Assembly (NCBI RefSeq): GCF_030269925.1
Contig: NC_085128.1
Location: 10,790,501 to 10,854,500, forward strand
Direction of reading: 5' to 3'
Source: Bombyx mori
Taxonomy: Eukaryota > Arthropoda > Insecta > Lepidoptera > Bombycidae
Length of the DNA: 64,000 nucleotides
The position numbers and the translations under genes were made by a program. Below the pieces are notes generated by a model. The model saw nothing but the letters and a program-made list of their open reading frames with translations. It had not been told where the DNA came from and made no database searches. Shown in pieces: positions 11,574 through 24,600 of this stretch (position 1 is the first letter of the stretch; each line of letters begins with the position of its first letter).

Positions 11574-11678
11574 CTGAAATTATTAAAATTATTTTCTTAC
11601 TATTTGTACTATTGGCTTAATTATAATAATAAATTTTATTTTTAATTAAGTTAATTATAGAAGGAACCTTGTACTTAC

Positions 11679-11760
11679 GCTTTAATAAGTATAGTTTGGA
11701 TCTTGACTATTCTTGACTATATTATTTTCATTGAAATTATTTCATAACTGTTTGACATAA
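11679..11760 (-). other. ISCA1: Probable untranslated first exon of ISCA1
   Basis: On the minus strand a consensus donor GC|GTAAGT lies at 11679/11678. A matching acceptor TTTCAG abuts the start codon at 11573. The 5' limit is unknown and placed only approximately. Inferred from splice signals alone. Confidence 0.45.
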
Positions 11761-12511
11761 CTTTGACTTTGACACATGTCATAACAATTATTATTATTTG
11801 TTTAATTTTTTCACTGGGTAGGCAAAGGGGAGTAGAGTCTACAAGATCAAATCTTTTGTGACAAAGACCACGTCAGTTGAATTAAATGTGAAACGCACTC
11901 ACAACGAACAATTTGTGCTCTTTAGCAGAAATGAGAAGAACGAAGTTGTGTTAATTGTTTTATTTTGTTAATTTAGTGTTTCTTCGGCCTTAAGCACTTT
12001 AGAATTATGTTGGCTTATTAAGTGTTTAGCATATTGGAAAGTCCACCAATCTGGGAAAATTTTACTATTTTTGTTATTTCATCTTACCTGTTGGTCTTCA
12101 TGATACTTGGGAACATCCATTAATTATCTATCTCATAAAAAAATTTAAATAAATTTTACTGGCTTGGAAACAAAGTCTTTTAAGCCATCTATCTCATAAT
12201 TTAACTTTCAAAGTCCACAGATTAAACCTAATATTTGCGTGTGACTCTTTGTTCTCGTCTCTATTGACTGAAATATTAGAAGTGTATTATTATCTATGTT
12301 AAATATAGAACAGATAAGGCTGTATGAGCTTAGATCCCCTTGCCATTCCTAATAAGGAAAAATTGTACCAAAAAAAATATCTATGTTAAATGACACGTCT
12401 TCTGTCGGTCAACTTACTTGATATAAATTAATTTTGATAAGTTGTCGGGTTTTAAGTTTTACCCATTGGTGTATTTAATGTTACTTAAATCCGAATGATT
12501 TGATACTTACA
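11761..12511. promoter_or_regulatory. Divergent ISCA1/Sec63 intergenic region, probable shared promoter
   Basis: ISCA1 (minus) and Sec63 (plus) start about 0.75-0.9 kb apart, pointing away from each other, with no gene between them. Both are housekeeping functions, which fits a bidirectional promoter. I see no clear TATA box or CpG island; transcription starts cannot be placed by eye. Confidence 0.45.
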
Positions 12512-12635
12512 ATGGGCGGTCAAAAATTCGAATATGACGAAAGTGGATCTACATTCTTTTATTTTGTTTTATCATTTCTTGCATTAATATTAGTACCAGC
12601 TACATTTTATTATTGGCCTAAAAAACGAAAAGAAG
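12512..12635 (+). CDS. Sec63: Sec63 exon 1
   Basis: ATG at 12512; encodes MGGQKFEYDESGSTFFYF and the first membrane segment. The start is chosen because the N-terminus matches the family pattern (human begins similarly with GQ.F.YD.SG.TFFYF). Donor G|GTATGG, phase 1. Confidence 0.93.
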
Positions 12636-15600
12636 GTATGGATACAAATGTTAAATTCTATTGTTGTATTAATAGATTGATTTGATGTATTAATTTGTTT
12701 CAATAATAACAACTTTTAACTAAAATGGGAATTGAAAATGTCTCATGAATTTGTCGAAGGTATCACATAATGCTTTACCGTTAGTATCGAATGCCTAATT
12801 GATGACTGTACATCACTGCTTTTTACTAATGCCGGAATTTTTTTAGTCTCACGCTTAACTGATTTAAAAATTACAACCTTTTTAGATCCTGCAAAATTAG
12901 CCGAAAGATGTCAGTGTCCAAATTGTGTTAGCAAACAACTAATCATAGAACAATCGCAGCCTTACAAAAGCGTGAAAAATTTCTTTGTGAAACTTGCTAT
13001 AGTATCTGGATGGGTGCTACTTGGATTTCTGGCATACAAGGTCTCACAGTTTGATTATGAGATGTCAAACTTTGATCCGTATGAAATTTTGGGCCTACCT
13101 CCTGGTGCAACTCAGGCTGAAATAAAGAAATCATATCGTAAACAGTCTCTAGTTTTGCATCCTGACAAAGAAACTGGTGACGAGAAGGCTTTCATGAGGC
13201 TCACAAAGGCATACCAGGTAAACATAATTAATATTTCATGGATGTTTTTTCTAGGACCTAAATTGATTGTTAATATAAAAAAAAAACTTAACATATTTAT
13301 TTGATACATAAAGTCAAAAAGCTCCAGTCCACAGTAAAATATAGCATATCTTAGTATCATCACCTTGAAGCAAAAGATCAAATACCCACTTGCAAAGGAC
13401 TGATGTCTGATTATTCAAACTAATGCTTGTAAGCCTATTGGCAGAAATCTTTTTTTTTATGTTCCACATTGAACATTGTCTGAACAATTTTAGATTACGA
13501 ACTGCAAATTCTTTAATTGAAAATTTGTAATCAATACCTTCAGCTCACTTTGAATAGGAACAGAATATGTGGTCAGTAGAGTTCATAGAAAAATACAGTA
13601 ATAATGAACTGTATTCAGGATAGAGAGGCCTTTGCTCTGCAGTGGGGTACCACATATGGTATATAATAATGATAATTTATTTTATTTAGGCTCTTACAGA
13701 TGATGAAGCGAGACGTAATTGGGAAAAATATGGTAACCCTGATGGACCTGGAGCAATGAGCTTTGGCATCGCTTTACCTAGTTGGATTGTCGAAAAGGAG
13801 AACAGTGTTTGGGTATTAGGCTTATATGCCTTAGTATTTATGGTTGCACTTCCAACAGCTGTTAGTATACTTTTAGTTTTACTTTTATTATTATAATCAA
13901 ATCTTGTAAAGTTTTTACAGTAAACACACATACAAGAGCACAAATGCCCGATATACTATACTGTTATCGAGTGATACAAGTATGCAGATATATATATTCC
14001 AGAGATCGGTAGAAATTTTCTCAAGAAATATGCATGTACCTGTTGTACTATGTACATGTTTATGAAAACAAAGTGGTATAATAAAGTCGCAAACATTCAA
14101 AATTAATAAACCTGTGTAATTATTCATGGTTTGCTCAAGCTTTGATAACATATTCCAAAATCTATTGACCTCATGTCTCGAGATGGGTGGTTACATTTAC
14201 TTTGTAATGCTTATGGACTCCAGTAATCACTTAATACCAGATGGAATAAGTCAGGCAATCTGTTCACTTATTGAGTGCAAAAAAATGTTATTTGATTTCC
14301 CAGCCCTACTGTTTGAAATTTTGAAGCCAGTCATGAGACTTATGACCTGATGCAACAAACTTTTTCATTTATGGCATTCAACAATTGCTTAAAAGAAACG
14401 AAGCATATGCTTGTGACATATTATCAAATGTTTAATATTTTGAAAAACAAATATTTTTTTTAGATTCTTGTATTGATCATGTTTTAAATTTCTTTTCAGG
14501 TTGGCACTTGGTGGTATCGTTCAATTAGATTCTCTGGGGAACAAGTATTGTTGGATACAACACAAATGTACTTTTATTTTTGTCATAAGACTCCTTCCAT
14601 GCCCCTTAAGAGAGCACTTATGATATTAGCTGCTTCATGTGAATTTGATAAAAGACACAATTCTGAAATTATCGAGAGGATTACTGACAATGAAGAAGTC
14701 CCTAGTGTGAGTATCAAATGAATAAATTTACATTTATAACAATGACAAAGTTAAATTAAAATATATTTTGTAAATTTAGATTACTAAATTTAAGACCTGC
14801 TATAATTAAAGACGAAACAGAGCATATACCACATATCTAGCTGAATGTGGCCATTGACATCTCAAGCGATATAAACGTTAAGGTCTGAGCAAACTTACAG
14901 TTCAATCAATTGAATCACATAATTAGGTAGAATATGGTGAATTCATGCTTAGTCATTCATGATTTAAGTCAATGAAAGACTTAATTATGTTATGTATTTG
15001 TTAGTATAAAATGCCACAAGTCCATGTGATGCCTATAACATTTACAAAGACCGTAAAAATGACAACTTGAATACTGCTGGTACCCATCTAAATAAAAATA
15101 AGATTGGATTAGAAGTTATGCAAGAATATCAGTGCCATTTTTTTCTCTTTGTCTTCTAGTTTCTAGCAGCAGGGCACATGTTAAATTCTTCTAACCTAAC
15201 AACAGTCATTTGACTAACTATTTGATGTAATGTGAATTGTACTACTTTCAAAAGCTTTTAATGTTACATAATTTATCGAATAGAAAAAATAAAAATGGCA
15301 CGAGTAAAGAAAAAAATTACTAGCCTATGATAATTCTAAATCTTCATTCGCCAAAATTTAATGAGTACTTAGTCTTATGATTATAATTCAATAATTTTAA
15401 ACGTATTCAAATAGCTTCTTCGGGAGTTACCGAATCTTGGCGAGAAAAACAAAGAGCAGCCTCTTTGTCGTCCTTACAGCATCAAGGCTCGTGCGATACT
15501 GCACGCTCACCTGTCCCGCATGCGCCTTCCACCTACTACCCTGGAAGTCGATCGTCGCTACATAGTATCCCGTTGCCCTGACCTCATCGTAGAATTGGTG

Positions 15601-18600
15601 AACTGCGTCAATCAACTTATTGCTCTCGCTTATGCACGAAGAAGTAAGTCCTTTTCATACGTCTTCACTAAAATTGTACTATATTCTAAAAAGCCGATTA
15701 GGGATTACGGTTGTTGAAACAAGGAAATCACTAGAGGACATAAAAATATATACATATGTATATTTACTGATTCACTAGTCGTAGTGCAAATATACATATC
15801 CTGTGGATATCGTTTTATTACACTGTATTTCTTTAACCCAAAAGTAGCTATAGGTAAATAATTATTTTTAAAAATTGACACACCCCGGATTCCCACAACA
15901 TTGTGCCACCGCATGACTTTCCACCTCACCTGTTAGGCATATTGGTTTTTTTTCAATAGAGGTTCCTAGAGGAATAATGTTAACAATTTAATTTACTATA
16001 AACATAATACATATTGGCACAATTGTTATTTTTAATAACAGCTTTCTCAGCATTGTTTTTTTTTTTGTTGTTATTTTATGTGCAGCTGCACCAAAGTAAA
16101 TATAATTGTGTTAGTGTTGAAATTATTTAAGTCAATCGTTTCATTATTAAAAAGCAAATAAGACGTGCATAGGCACGTCTTATTTGATGAAAATAATTAA
16201 GATTGATGATCATTTAAAAAAATCTTTCGCAGTACCTCGTCTACCAACTATCGAAACTATCGAAAACTGCATGAAGCTATCCCCGATGATAGTCCAGGGT
16301 CTGTGGGAGTATAAATCGCCTTTACTCCAACTACCTTACATAACCGAAGATCATCTCAAGTACTTTACGAATCGCAAGAAACACATCAAGTCCCTGTTAC
16401 AATTGGCACAGCTCCCTGGAGAAGAAAGACGACAGTTACTCCGGTTCCTGAATGACAAACAATACGATGACCTCATCAAAGTATTGGGAAATACTCCTTA
16501 TATACATTTCCAAGTAAATACAGAAGGTGATTAAAATTTCATTTACAGAACTTTCGTTGGAGTAGATTATTTTTTTTATCAACATTTGTACGTCATGTCT
16601 ATTATACTATATAATTAACACTTCAATATCTCATGAATGATGTATATATGGAATATGATAACAATAGTTAATATTAGAATACGTTATTTTCACTGAACTG
16701 TACTCCAGTCCTGTTTTTTTTCTAATATTAGATTTGTATTTTTACAGTGATTGACGATGAAAATTCAACAGTTGTGACTGCTGGTGCTATAGTGACCGTC
16801 ACAGTTTTCTTAAGGCGTACAAATATGAAGGAACTCTTTGGGGATACTACTATTAAAGAAAAAGAAAATATTAAGTAAGTAATGTCACGTCAGTATGTGA
16901 CACGTGTGCGGTTTCTCCTCAATTCAGCTGAAACTTTGTACAGTTGTACTTACCTAAAATCTCATTCTCATCTCATTCTAATTTAATCTGTCTATTTATA
17001 TATACAAAATATACAGATATACAAAAATAATATATTTATAAAACAGAATAAATTGTAACCTTTTGGAAGTCGTTTAAAAATAGGATTATTTATAACTATA
17101 ATACGAGCGAAGCCACGGGAAAAAATACTAACACGTTTTTAAATATCAAATTGAATGAAGTTAATTTAATTATAAAAAATATATTAAATACATGAGTGAA
17201 ATGTTGACCTTATATGTATGTAGGATGCGCAGACGGCCCCCACACTTTTGTCGAGAGCTCAAAACTCGTACCTATTACTATACACTTGTTTTTACACTTT
17301 CGAGAAAGTTTTTGTCAACAACGTACAAATGGGTTTATCAAATTGAGGTTTTCCGATAGTCACAGTTGAGCGTAGTCTGGTTTCAATAATAACTAATTAG
17401 TTTACGAGAACAATAAAGTCGTATCATGACGTACTTCTTATCATATTATGTTCAAAGTCAAAATTGTTTGCTATTTTAAATGTACATATATAGGTCAGGT
17501 CAGTTGTACTGGATTCTGAGTTAGAAAACTAAATGAAACTTGGCTTTACTTATATTTTATCTCACTTATATTCACCACTCACCATTAGGTGGGCTGTCGG
17601 CTCGTCTGCCTATAAGGACAATTAAAAAAAAACTTGGAAAATTCAGTGGCAGTATCGTCATTGAATCTATCATTCGTCAATAATTACCTTTAGCAGTTAT
17701 AAATAAGGCCTAAAACTTTTAGTATAAAACAATAGATCTATAATTTTTAGCGTACAGCTTTAGTGTACAAGTAAGTCACGAACGAGCCATAAAATCGTAT
17801 TTGCAAATAATAAACTAAATTTATAGGGAAGAAGAAGAAGGGGCAGGTGAAAACGCAGAAAAAGGGGAGAACGGTAAAACCGAGAAGAAGGAAACTTTCA
17901 AGAGGCCGGTGTGGATGAAACAGGCTAAGAAACAAGCACCGAAAAAGGCTAAGAAGGCGGTCGCGAGCAAACAGCAGGCTAAACAGCAGGCGCAACCCGC
18001 CGCCCCCGCCGCCGCCGCCACCCCCGCCGCACCCGCGCCCCCCGCCGACGAGAAGAGCCAGAAGAAAGTTAAGGAACCAAAGAAAAAGGATGATGACGGT
18101 CTGTTTCACTTGTCGTATTTGTTTTCTAATATTGTATGAAATATTATATCAAAATACAATGTTAAAAAACCATAAAACCCCTGTGATCTAATGTGTAAAA
18201 TATCCAGTACATTCGGATTAATGAATTTCTCCAAAAAAAAAACGACCAGTCTCCGCGATGTATGAATGATGTCGTGTAATAAAATGAGGCCTACATCTAA
18301 GCAATAAAAAAAATTAAGGTCAGAACGGATCGTCGTTAAATTTGTTAAACACAACAAGCACCCTAAATTGTATTTCGGAATAAAGAAAAGAAATCTCGTT
18401 ATATATTAAATCAACCAACAATTAGAAGCGAGCCAATAAATTAGTTATGTGTAAAGAAATGTATAAATATATTTGCCATTGCATTTGGTCAATCCAAATA
18501 AATAGGATTGTCATTGTGTGTAGAAGATTAAGGTTAAAGGTTAAACTACACATTAAGGTAGAACTATTTCAATATATTGACAAATCGAGCAAGCAAGTTA

Positions 18601-21600
18601 CCATCTGGCAACCAAGAGACGGCAAACGAAGTAGGGGTCGTCAAGTCAGGAGATGGGAAGATGACTTGAAACAGACAGCGCGATCATTCTGGCTGAGAGT
18701 AGCAAGGGACAGGATCCATTGGAAGTAATCGGAGGAGGCCTATGCAAAAAGGCACACCTAACTTAGGAACCTCTTGTAACCCTATATTTAGGAATAAAAA
18801 GGCTATTATTATTATTATTATTATTTCAATGTATGAGTTCAAACATTGAGCGGTGGTCATGACCTGTGCTGCTATGTAGCCGTATAAGTAATATAGACTG
18901 GTGGTAGGACCTCTTGGGAGTCCGCACGGGTAGGTACCGCCACCCCGCCTATTTCCGCCGTGAAGCAGTGATGCGCTTCGGCTCGAAGGATGGGGTAGCC
19001 GTTGTAACACTACTGAGACCTTAGAACTTATGTCTCGAGGTGGGTGGCGCATTTGCGTTGTAGATGTCTATGGGCTCCAGTAACCACTTAACATCAGGTG
19101 GGCTGTGAGCTCGTCCATCCATATAAGCAATAAAAAAAAAAAAAAAAAAATTATATATATATATATATAAATATTAACAGGCGAGGACTCTGACGTGGGT
19201 AGTTCGGACGAGCTGGGGTCGCACAGCTCGTCAGAGGACGAGTCCCGCGACAAGTCGACGGGCGGCGATGAAGATGACGACGACCAGTGGGAGAAGTTCC
19301 AGAAGAGACTGCAGAAACGGGAACGACTCGAGGGACGATCGAAGAGCTCGCACCCGGTACACTGTCCGTACTTCCCGCAGGTGACTAATATATTTAATTT
19401 AATTTAATTTTAGCGGTAGGCAGCGGCTTGGCTCTGCCCCTGGCATTGCTGAAGTCCATGGGCGACGGTAATCACTCACCATCAGGTGGGCCGTAAGCTC
19501 GTCTGCCTACAAGGGCAATAAAAAAAAATTAAAATATTTAAATAAATAATAACAATAAAATTTATTTAAATAATTTAAATTTAATTATGGTCACAGGTAC
19601 GACCAGATTCCATTTCGTACATACACTTTATACTACGTTTTACTTAGTACGAATAAATAGTACAGTACATTGGCCGAAGTGAAAATGCAAAATAAAATCA
19701 AAATCAATCAAGTTTCCCACATTAGTTAATCGCAGAAAAAAATGTTAGTTGCATTAAATAAATATTATATAAATATAGCAGTTCTTTACAGTTACTCAGA
19801 TTTACTGTGTGCTTAGTGAGATTTTTTTAACGTTCTCGATATCGTAAAAGTTAACTCAAATTTGTATGCAGTTGGAACAGCGCCCCTAGCGGCAAACGTT
19901 CCAACTCCATACAAACTTTGAATTCACTTTTACGTTATCGAGAACATTAAAAAACTCACACTAAGCACAATGTAGTACAGTTCTATTAAAATTCGGCTTT
20001 TCCCTCTAACTCATCGGTGAGTCACGAATTATTTATCATGTTCGTAAATATGACGTAATGGAACTTAGCTGAAGTGATGACGTAGTGCCACGTGCTTCGA
20101 CTAGAATTCTCTCACTAAAGGCACAAAAGAGAAAGTTGAAAGTGTTTTAAATTAATACTGTTCACTTGAGACACTTTATAGACTTTGGAAATGAAGGGTT
20201 CGCTTTAAGCTAATTTATTTAATACATACTTATTATAATTATAATACTTTAGACATCACGATTCTTCAGTTGTGTGATGAAAATAAATAATTTGATTGCT
20301 CTTATCGAAGGTTTAAACGACATTCTTACAACTTTACAGGAGAGCCATTTAAAGTAGGCATGATGACAGTAGTCAAGTATCGCTAAAATATTTAACCGAC
20401 CTAATGAAACAGGATTCCAGGATTTTGAAAATTTATTTTCATATTAATGACGAGATTTATGATTTATTTGTCAAAATAAATCTACCTTTCCTTTAATGTC
20501 TCCCCCCAAAAGTTTAGGCCTTTTATTTATCGATTGAGGCACTACGAAGTCTGCCGGGTCAGTAAGCTAGTAAAAAATAAAAAAAGTTATACAGCTGTGT
20601 GTGTGTGCGTGTGTTCTACCAGGAGAAGCAGGAGTACTGGTGGTGCTACATCTGCGACCGCAAGTCGCACACGCTGCTGACGGCGCCCGCGCACGTGACT
20701 GCGCTGGTGGACACGCACGAGTTGCAGCTGCGCTTCACGGCGCCGCGCTGGCCCGGCCTCTACACGCTCGCCTGCTGTCTGCGCTCCGGTACGTACGCGA
20801 CACGACACGACCAGAAGCATCGGTCACCGTCCTGCGAATTAACCCATAGACACAGCCCACTGAGTTTCTCGCCGGTTCTTCTCAGCGGGTCGCGTTTCCG
20901 ATCCAGTGGTAGATTCTGCGAAGCACTGCTCTTACTAGGGTCAGTGTTAGCAACACTCCCGGTTTGAGCCCCGTGAGCTCACCTACACACGTTAGGGTGA
21001 AGCTGAAATAGCCTCTCAAGGCTATCAGCATAGGTAGGGAAAAAAAATCACGACACGCGATACGTCAACTGCGGGCTCTATACAGGGCCGCACCGCCTCT
21101 ATGTGCGAAGCGTGCGGTACACACAGGCGCCAAGACATTAAGGAAGCTGCCGCCGAAATTATTTATGTTACACAAAAATAAATTCTTTGTAGTGGAATAT
21201 CGATAACTAAGTTGGTAGGTACAATAAGCGCAACATATGTCTTGTAAATAAAACAAAACATTAAATGCATTTCTTCAAATACAGGTTTCCAAAGATTTCA
21301 AAACAATATAAATACAATACAGTCGAAACAATAAGTTAAAATTAACAAATAATAAAAAAAGGATTGTGTGATTTTATGAAACCACGGTAAAAGTGAAACT
21401 TTTTTCACATTGTATACATTTAACCCTGACAAACAACGTTTATTACCTGTCCTGGTGAAACTGGAAAGGCCTCCGGGCCACCAGTAATCCTTCAATCATA
21501 AAAAAAAAACAACGTTTATATTAAACACTGACAAAAATAAACAAAATAGCGTGGAGCACTGGCTCAAATGAGTAATAGTCTATACACTATACGGTCAGCT

Positions 21601-24600
21601 GCTGCGAACTATAGGCGCCGCCATATTGGCCTTGGCTGCTCTGACGAGCGCCTTTCACTATATCCCTACTCCGCGGCCGACCGTCACGCGACATGCAACA
21701 CACAGACGAAAAAGTTTGAGTCTATGTAATAAAAGTTTCACTTTAAAATACATTAGCACATGAAGATTCGTAAAAATAGAGGGAACATCATGGGTTTCGC
21801 ACACAGGCGTTGCCGAGGGTCGGTGCGGCCCTGGCTACATACACGCGAGCCTGAAATCTCGGCTGTATACGGCCCTTCGTCTTTTATCTGCGGTAACACA
21901 TTATTTGAGTCTGCATAGTGCGAGTTTCACTTGGTTTGCCGCTAGGGGCGCTGTTCTTGCGATCGAGAAGTTAAAAAACTCGCATTAAGCACATAGTTAC
22001 AAGTTATGACGTGTTGAGTTCATGGAAGTGCGACATTGTTCCTGATGTCGGGAATATTGAATATTAAAATTTTCGACCTTTTTTTATTATTACCGCGGCT
22101 GTCTGACATACAATTAAGACTGTAACTGCGGTAGGTAGCGGCTTGGCTCTGCTTCTGGTATTGCTGAAGTCAATCGGCGACGGTAACCACTCACCATCAG
22201 ACGGGCCGTATTTCGTCTGCCTACAATAGCAATAAAAATGTCTCAAAATATGTGGTGGCAAGTTGTAAATGTCTATGGGTAACCATTTAAAAGACAGCGA
22301 GATCGTTCACCTGTCTATAATATTTAAAAAAATACTTAAAACAGATACAAATTCATTAAAGCATAATCTCAAAGAATCGTGGCTAGTACAGAGATGGTAC
22401 TGCCTCTTATATGAAATGCTAAATGAGCCAAGTGAGCATAATGGGCCACTCCATGAGCACCTGAGGCAATAGAGACCTCAACATGAGGTTGAACGTTTAA
22501 AATTAAACACGACTAAACTCTATTCTCCTGAAGATAAAACTATTAAATTTTATACTAGATAAGTTATCAGTTATTTCTAACTTTAATTAACTTTTTGTCT
22601 TTATCTACAAATTTATTGCATACATTTCCTCATCCCATAATTTACGATAAAAACTAAAATAAATTTAATCTAAAATAGATCTTTTTAATTTGTCTTAATA
22701 AAGATACGAATAGAAGACATGCTAATATCAAATTGTTTTAAATCTTTCGCAGACACATTTCGAAAATGGTAAAAATTTAAATTAAAATTTAAAAATATCC
22801 TGTTCTGATGCGATTAATGTAGATTTAAGTAATATTCGTGGATTATATAAAGTAACACCGGTGAGTAATATGTTACATCACGTGCTTGTGTGATTAACGA
22901 AAAAAAAAACCGTAAGCGGAATTTAAATGTTTATTTTAACGAGTGATATAACTCAGGACTTGTTTTCGCGGGTCAATTTGTATGCGACACGGAGCACGCA
23001 GATGTTATTCTTTCTCCTGTTCAATTTTAAATAGGAATTTTTTTTAAGAGATTTTATGACCTGGTAACTAAGACCTTTAAGTCATGTCTTATTTTACTTT
23101 ATATTCTTAATTTTATGAAAAATTATAATATGGAGTGAAATGAAATGAAGATGATTAATTTGAGACATTAATGAACTGGGATGAATTTAATGAAATGAGA
23201 TGATATGGGATAAAATATAATCGCAGTAAAATGGTGGTCATTTACTGAGATTTTTTCAGTGGACTTTTTGGAGGATCGCGAGAAGTTACGTCCAGCAGCT
23301 TTGTTTTATTTTCCCACATTTGTGCACTTTCACAGATATTAAACAGTTAATAAACCACCATTATAACACATTTAAACCTGAAGAAACACTAAATAGACAA
23401 AATAAAACAAATCACACAACTTCACTCCTCGCGTTCCCGACAAAAAGTCCTTTAAATAGGGAACCAATTTTTTTTTACTACCGTCTAGTATTTGTACCTA
23501 GTAACTGTTGTATCTGTGGTATCTGGTGTGAGGCCCAGGGCCCTGAAACTGCGATACTTTAAGACAATTATTTTTGTATAGAAACTAGCGAAATCTTGCA
23601 GCGGATGCCCCCTAAACTTGTATGTTGTTAAAGTTAAGGCACTTCATTATTGTATAACTAAACACAGAAAGTAAAATAAAATAAAAATCATAAAACTATT
23701 TATTTGTTATAGACCAAATGATTTTTGTGGTTTCTGAAAATTACAAAATTTTTCATTAAAAATAAAATATAGGATAGTTAATTTGTTACTGCCATCTACA
23801 GGAGCAATGAGAAACTAATCGAAGCGAAGCCATCTAGTGGCCGACGCCCGTAAACATTTTTGTTGAGTGCTTGAGTTGCTTATCTATAACTAACTTATGT
23901 TTTTTTTTTTATTGCTTAGATGGGTGGACGAGCTCACAGCCCACCTGGTGGTTACTGGAGCCCATAGACATCTACAACGTAAATGCGCCACCCACCTTGA
24001 GATATAAGTTCTAAGGTCTCAAGTATAGTTATAACGGCTAGCCTCTTGCTAAGAAGAGCAGTACTTCGCGGAATCTACCATCGGAATCGTGACCTACTGA
24101 GAAGATCCGGCGAGAAACATATTAAGTTTACATGAGTCGCCGGAATATGCATAATAAAATATAAAACAACATAACGCGATTTGAAACTTGTAAACGCTAA
24201 AAACATATTTATTACTAAACGATCATAAATAGTAGCCACGGCTTTGGACAGAATTTTGTGATGTCTAAGTTTTATCCTGAAAGTCACTGCTTATTGCTAG
24301 CCTTAAATCACAACAAATGCATCTAAGGTCCGCTCTCACTAAGTCAACAGTGAGTTAATTATGAGAGTCATAAATGATTTGGACTTGATACCTTTGCCAG
24401 TTCCTTAGAAAACCGATTTTAAGTATCGGACAGACAGGCGACTAATAACAAAGTGATAACAATTGGCGAGTATCTTTCACACCTCCGATTTGCGGACGAT
24501 ATCGTTATAATGGCAGAGTCGCTGGAGGATCTCAGCTGTATGCTAGGTGAGCTCAATGCCGCGTCACGACGTGTTGGCCTGGGAATGAATCTGGACAAAA

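Noticed and set aside
16155..16186. Rho-independent terminator or microRNA hairpin
   Set aside because: No U-run and a eukaryotic intron; the 14-bp stem is too short for a microRNA precursor.
17747..18109. Antisense ORF of 120 codons with a glycine run over Sec63 exon 8
   Set aside because: It mirrors the Ala/Pro-rich GC codons of exon 8 and has no other support.
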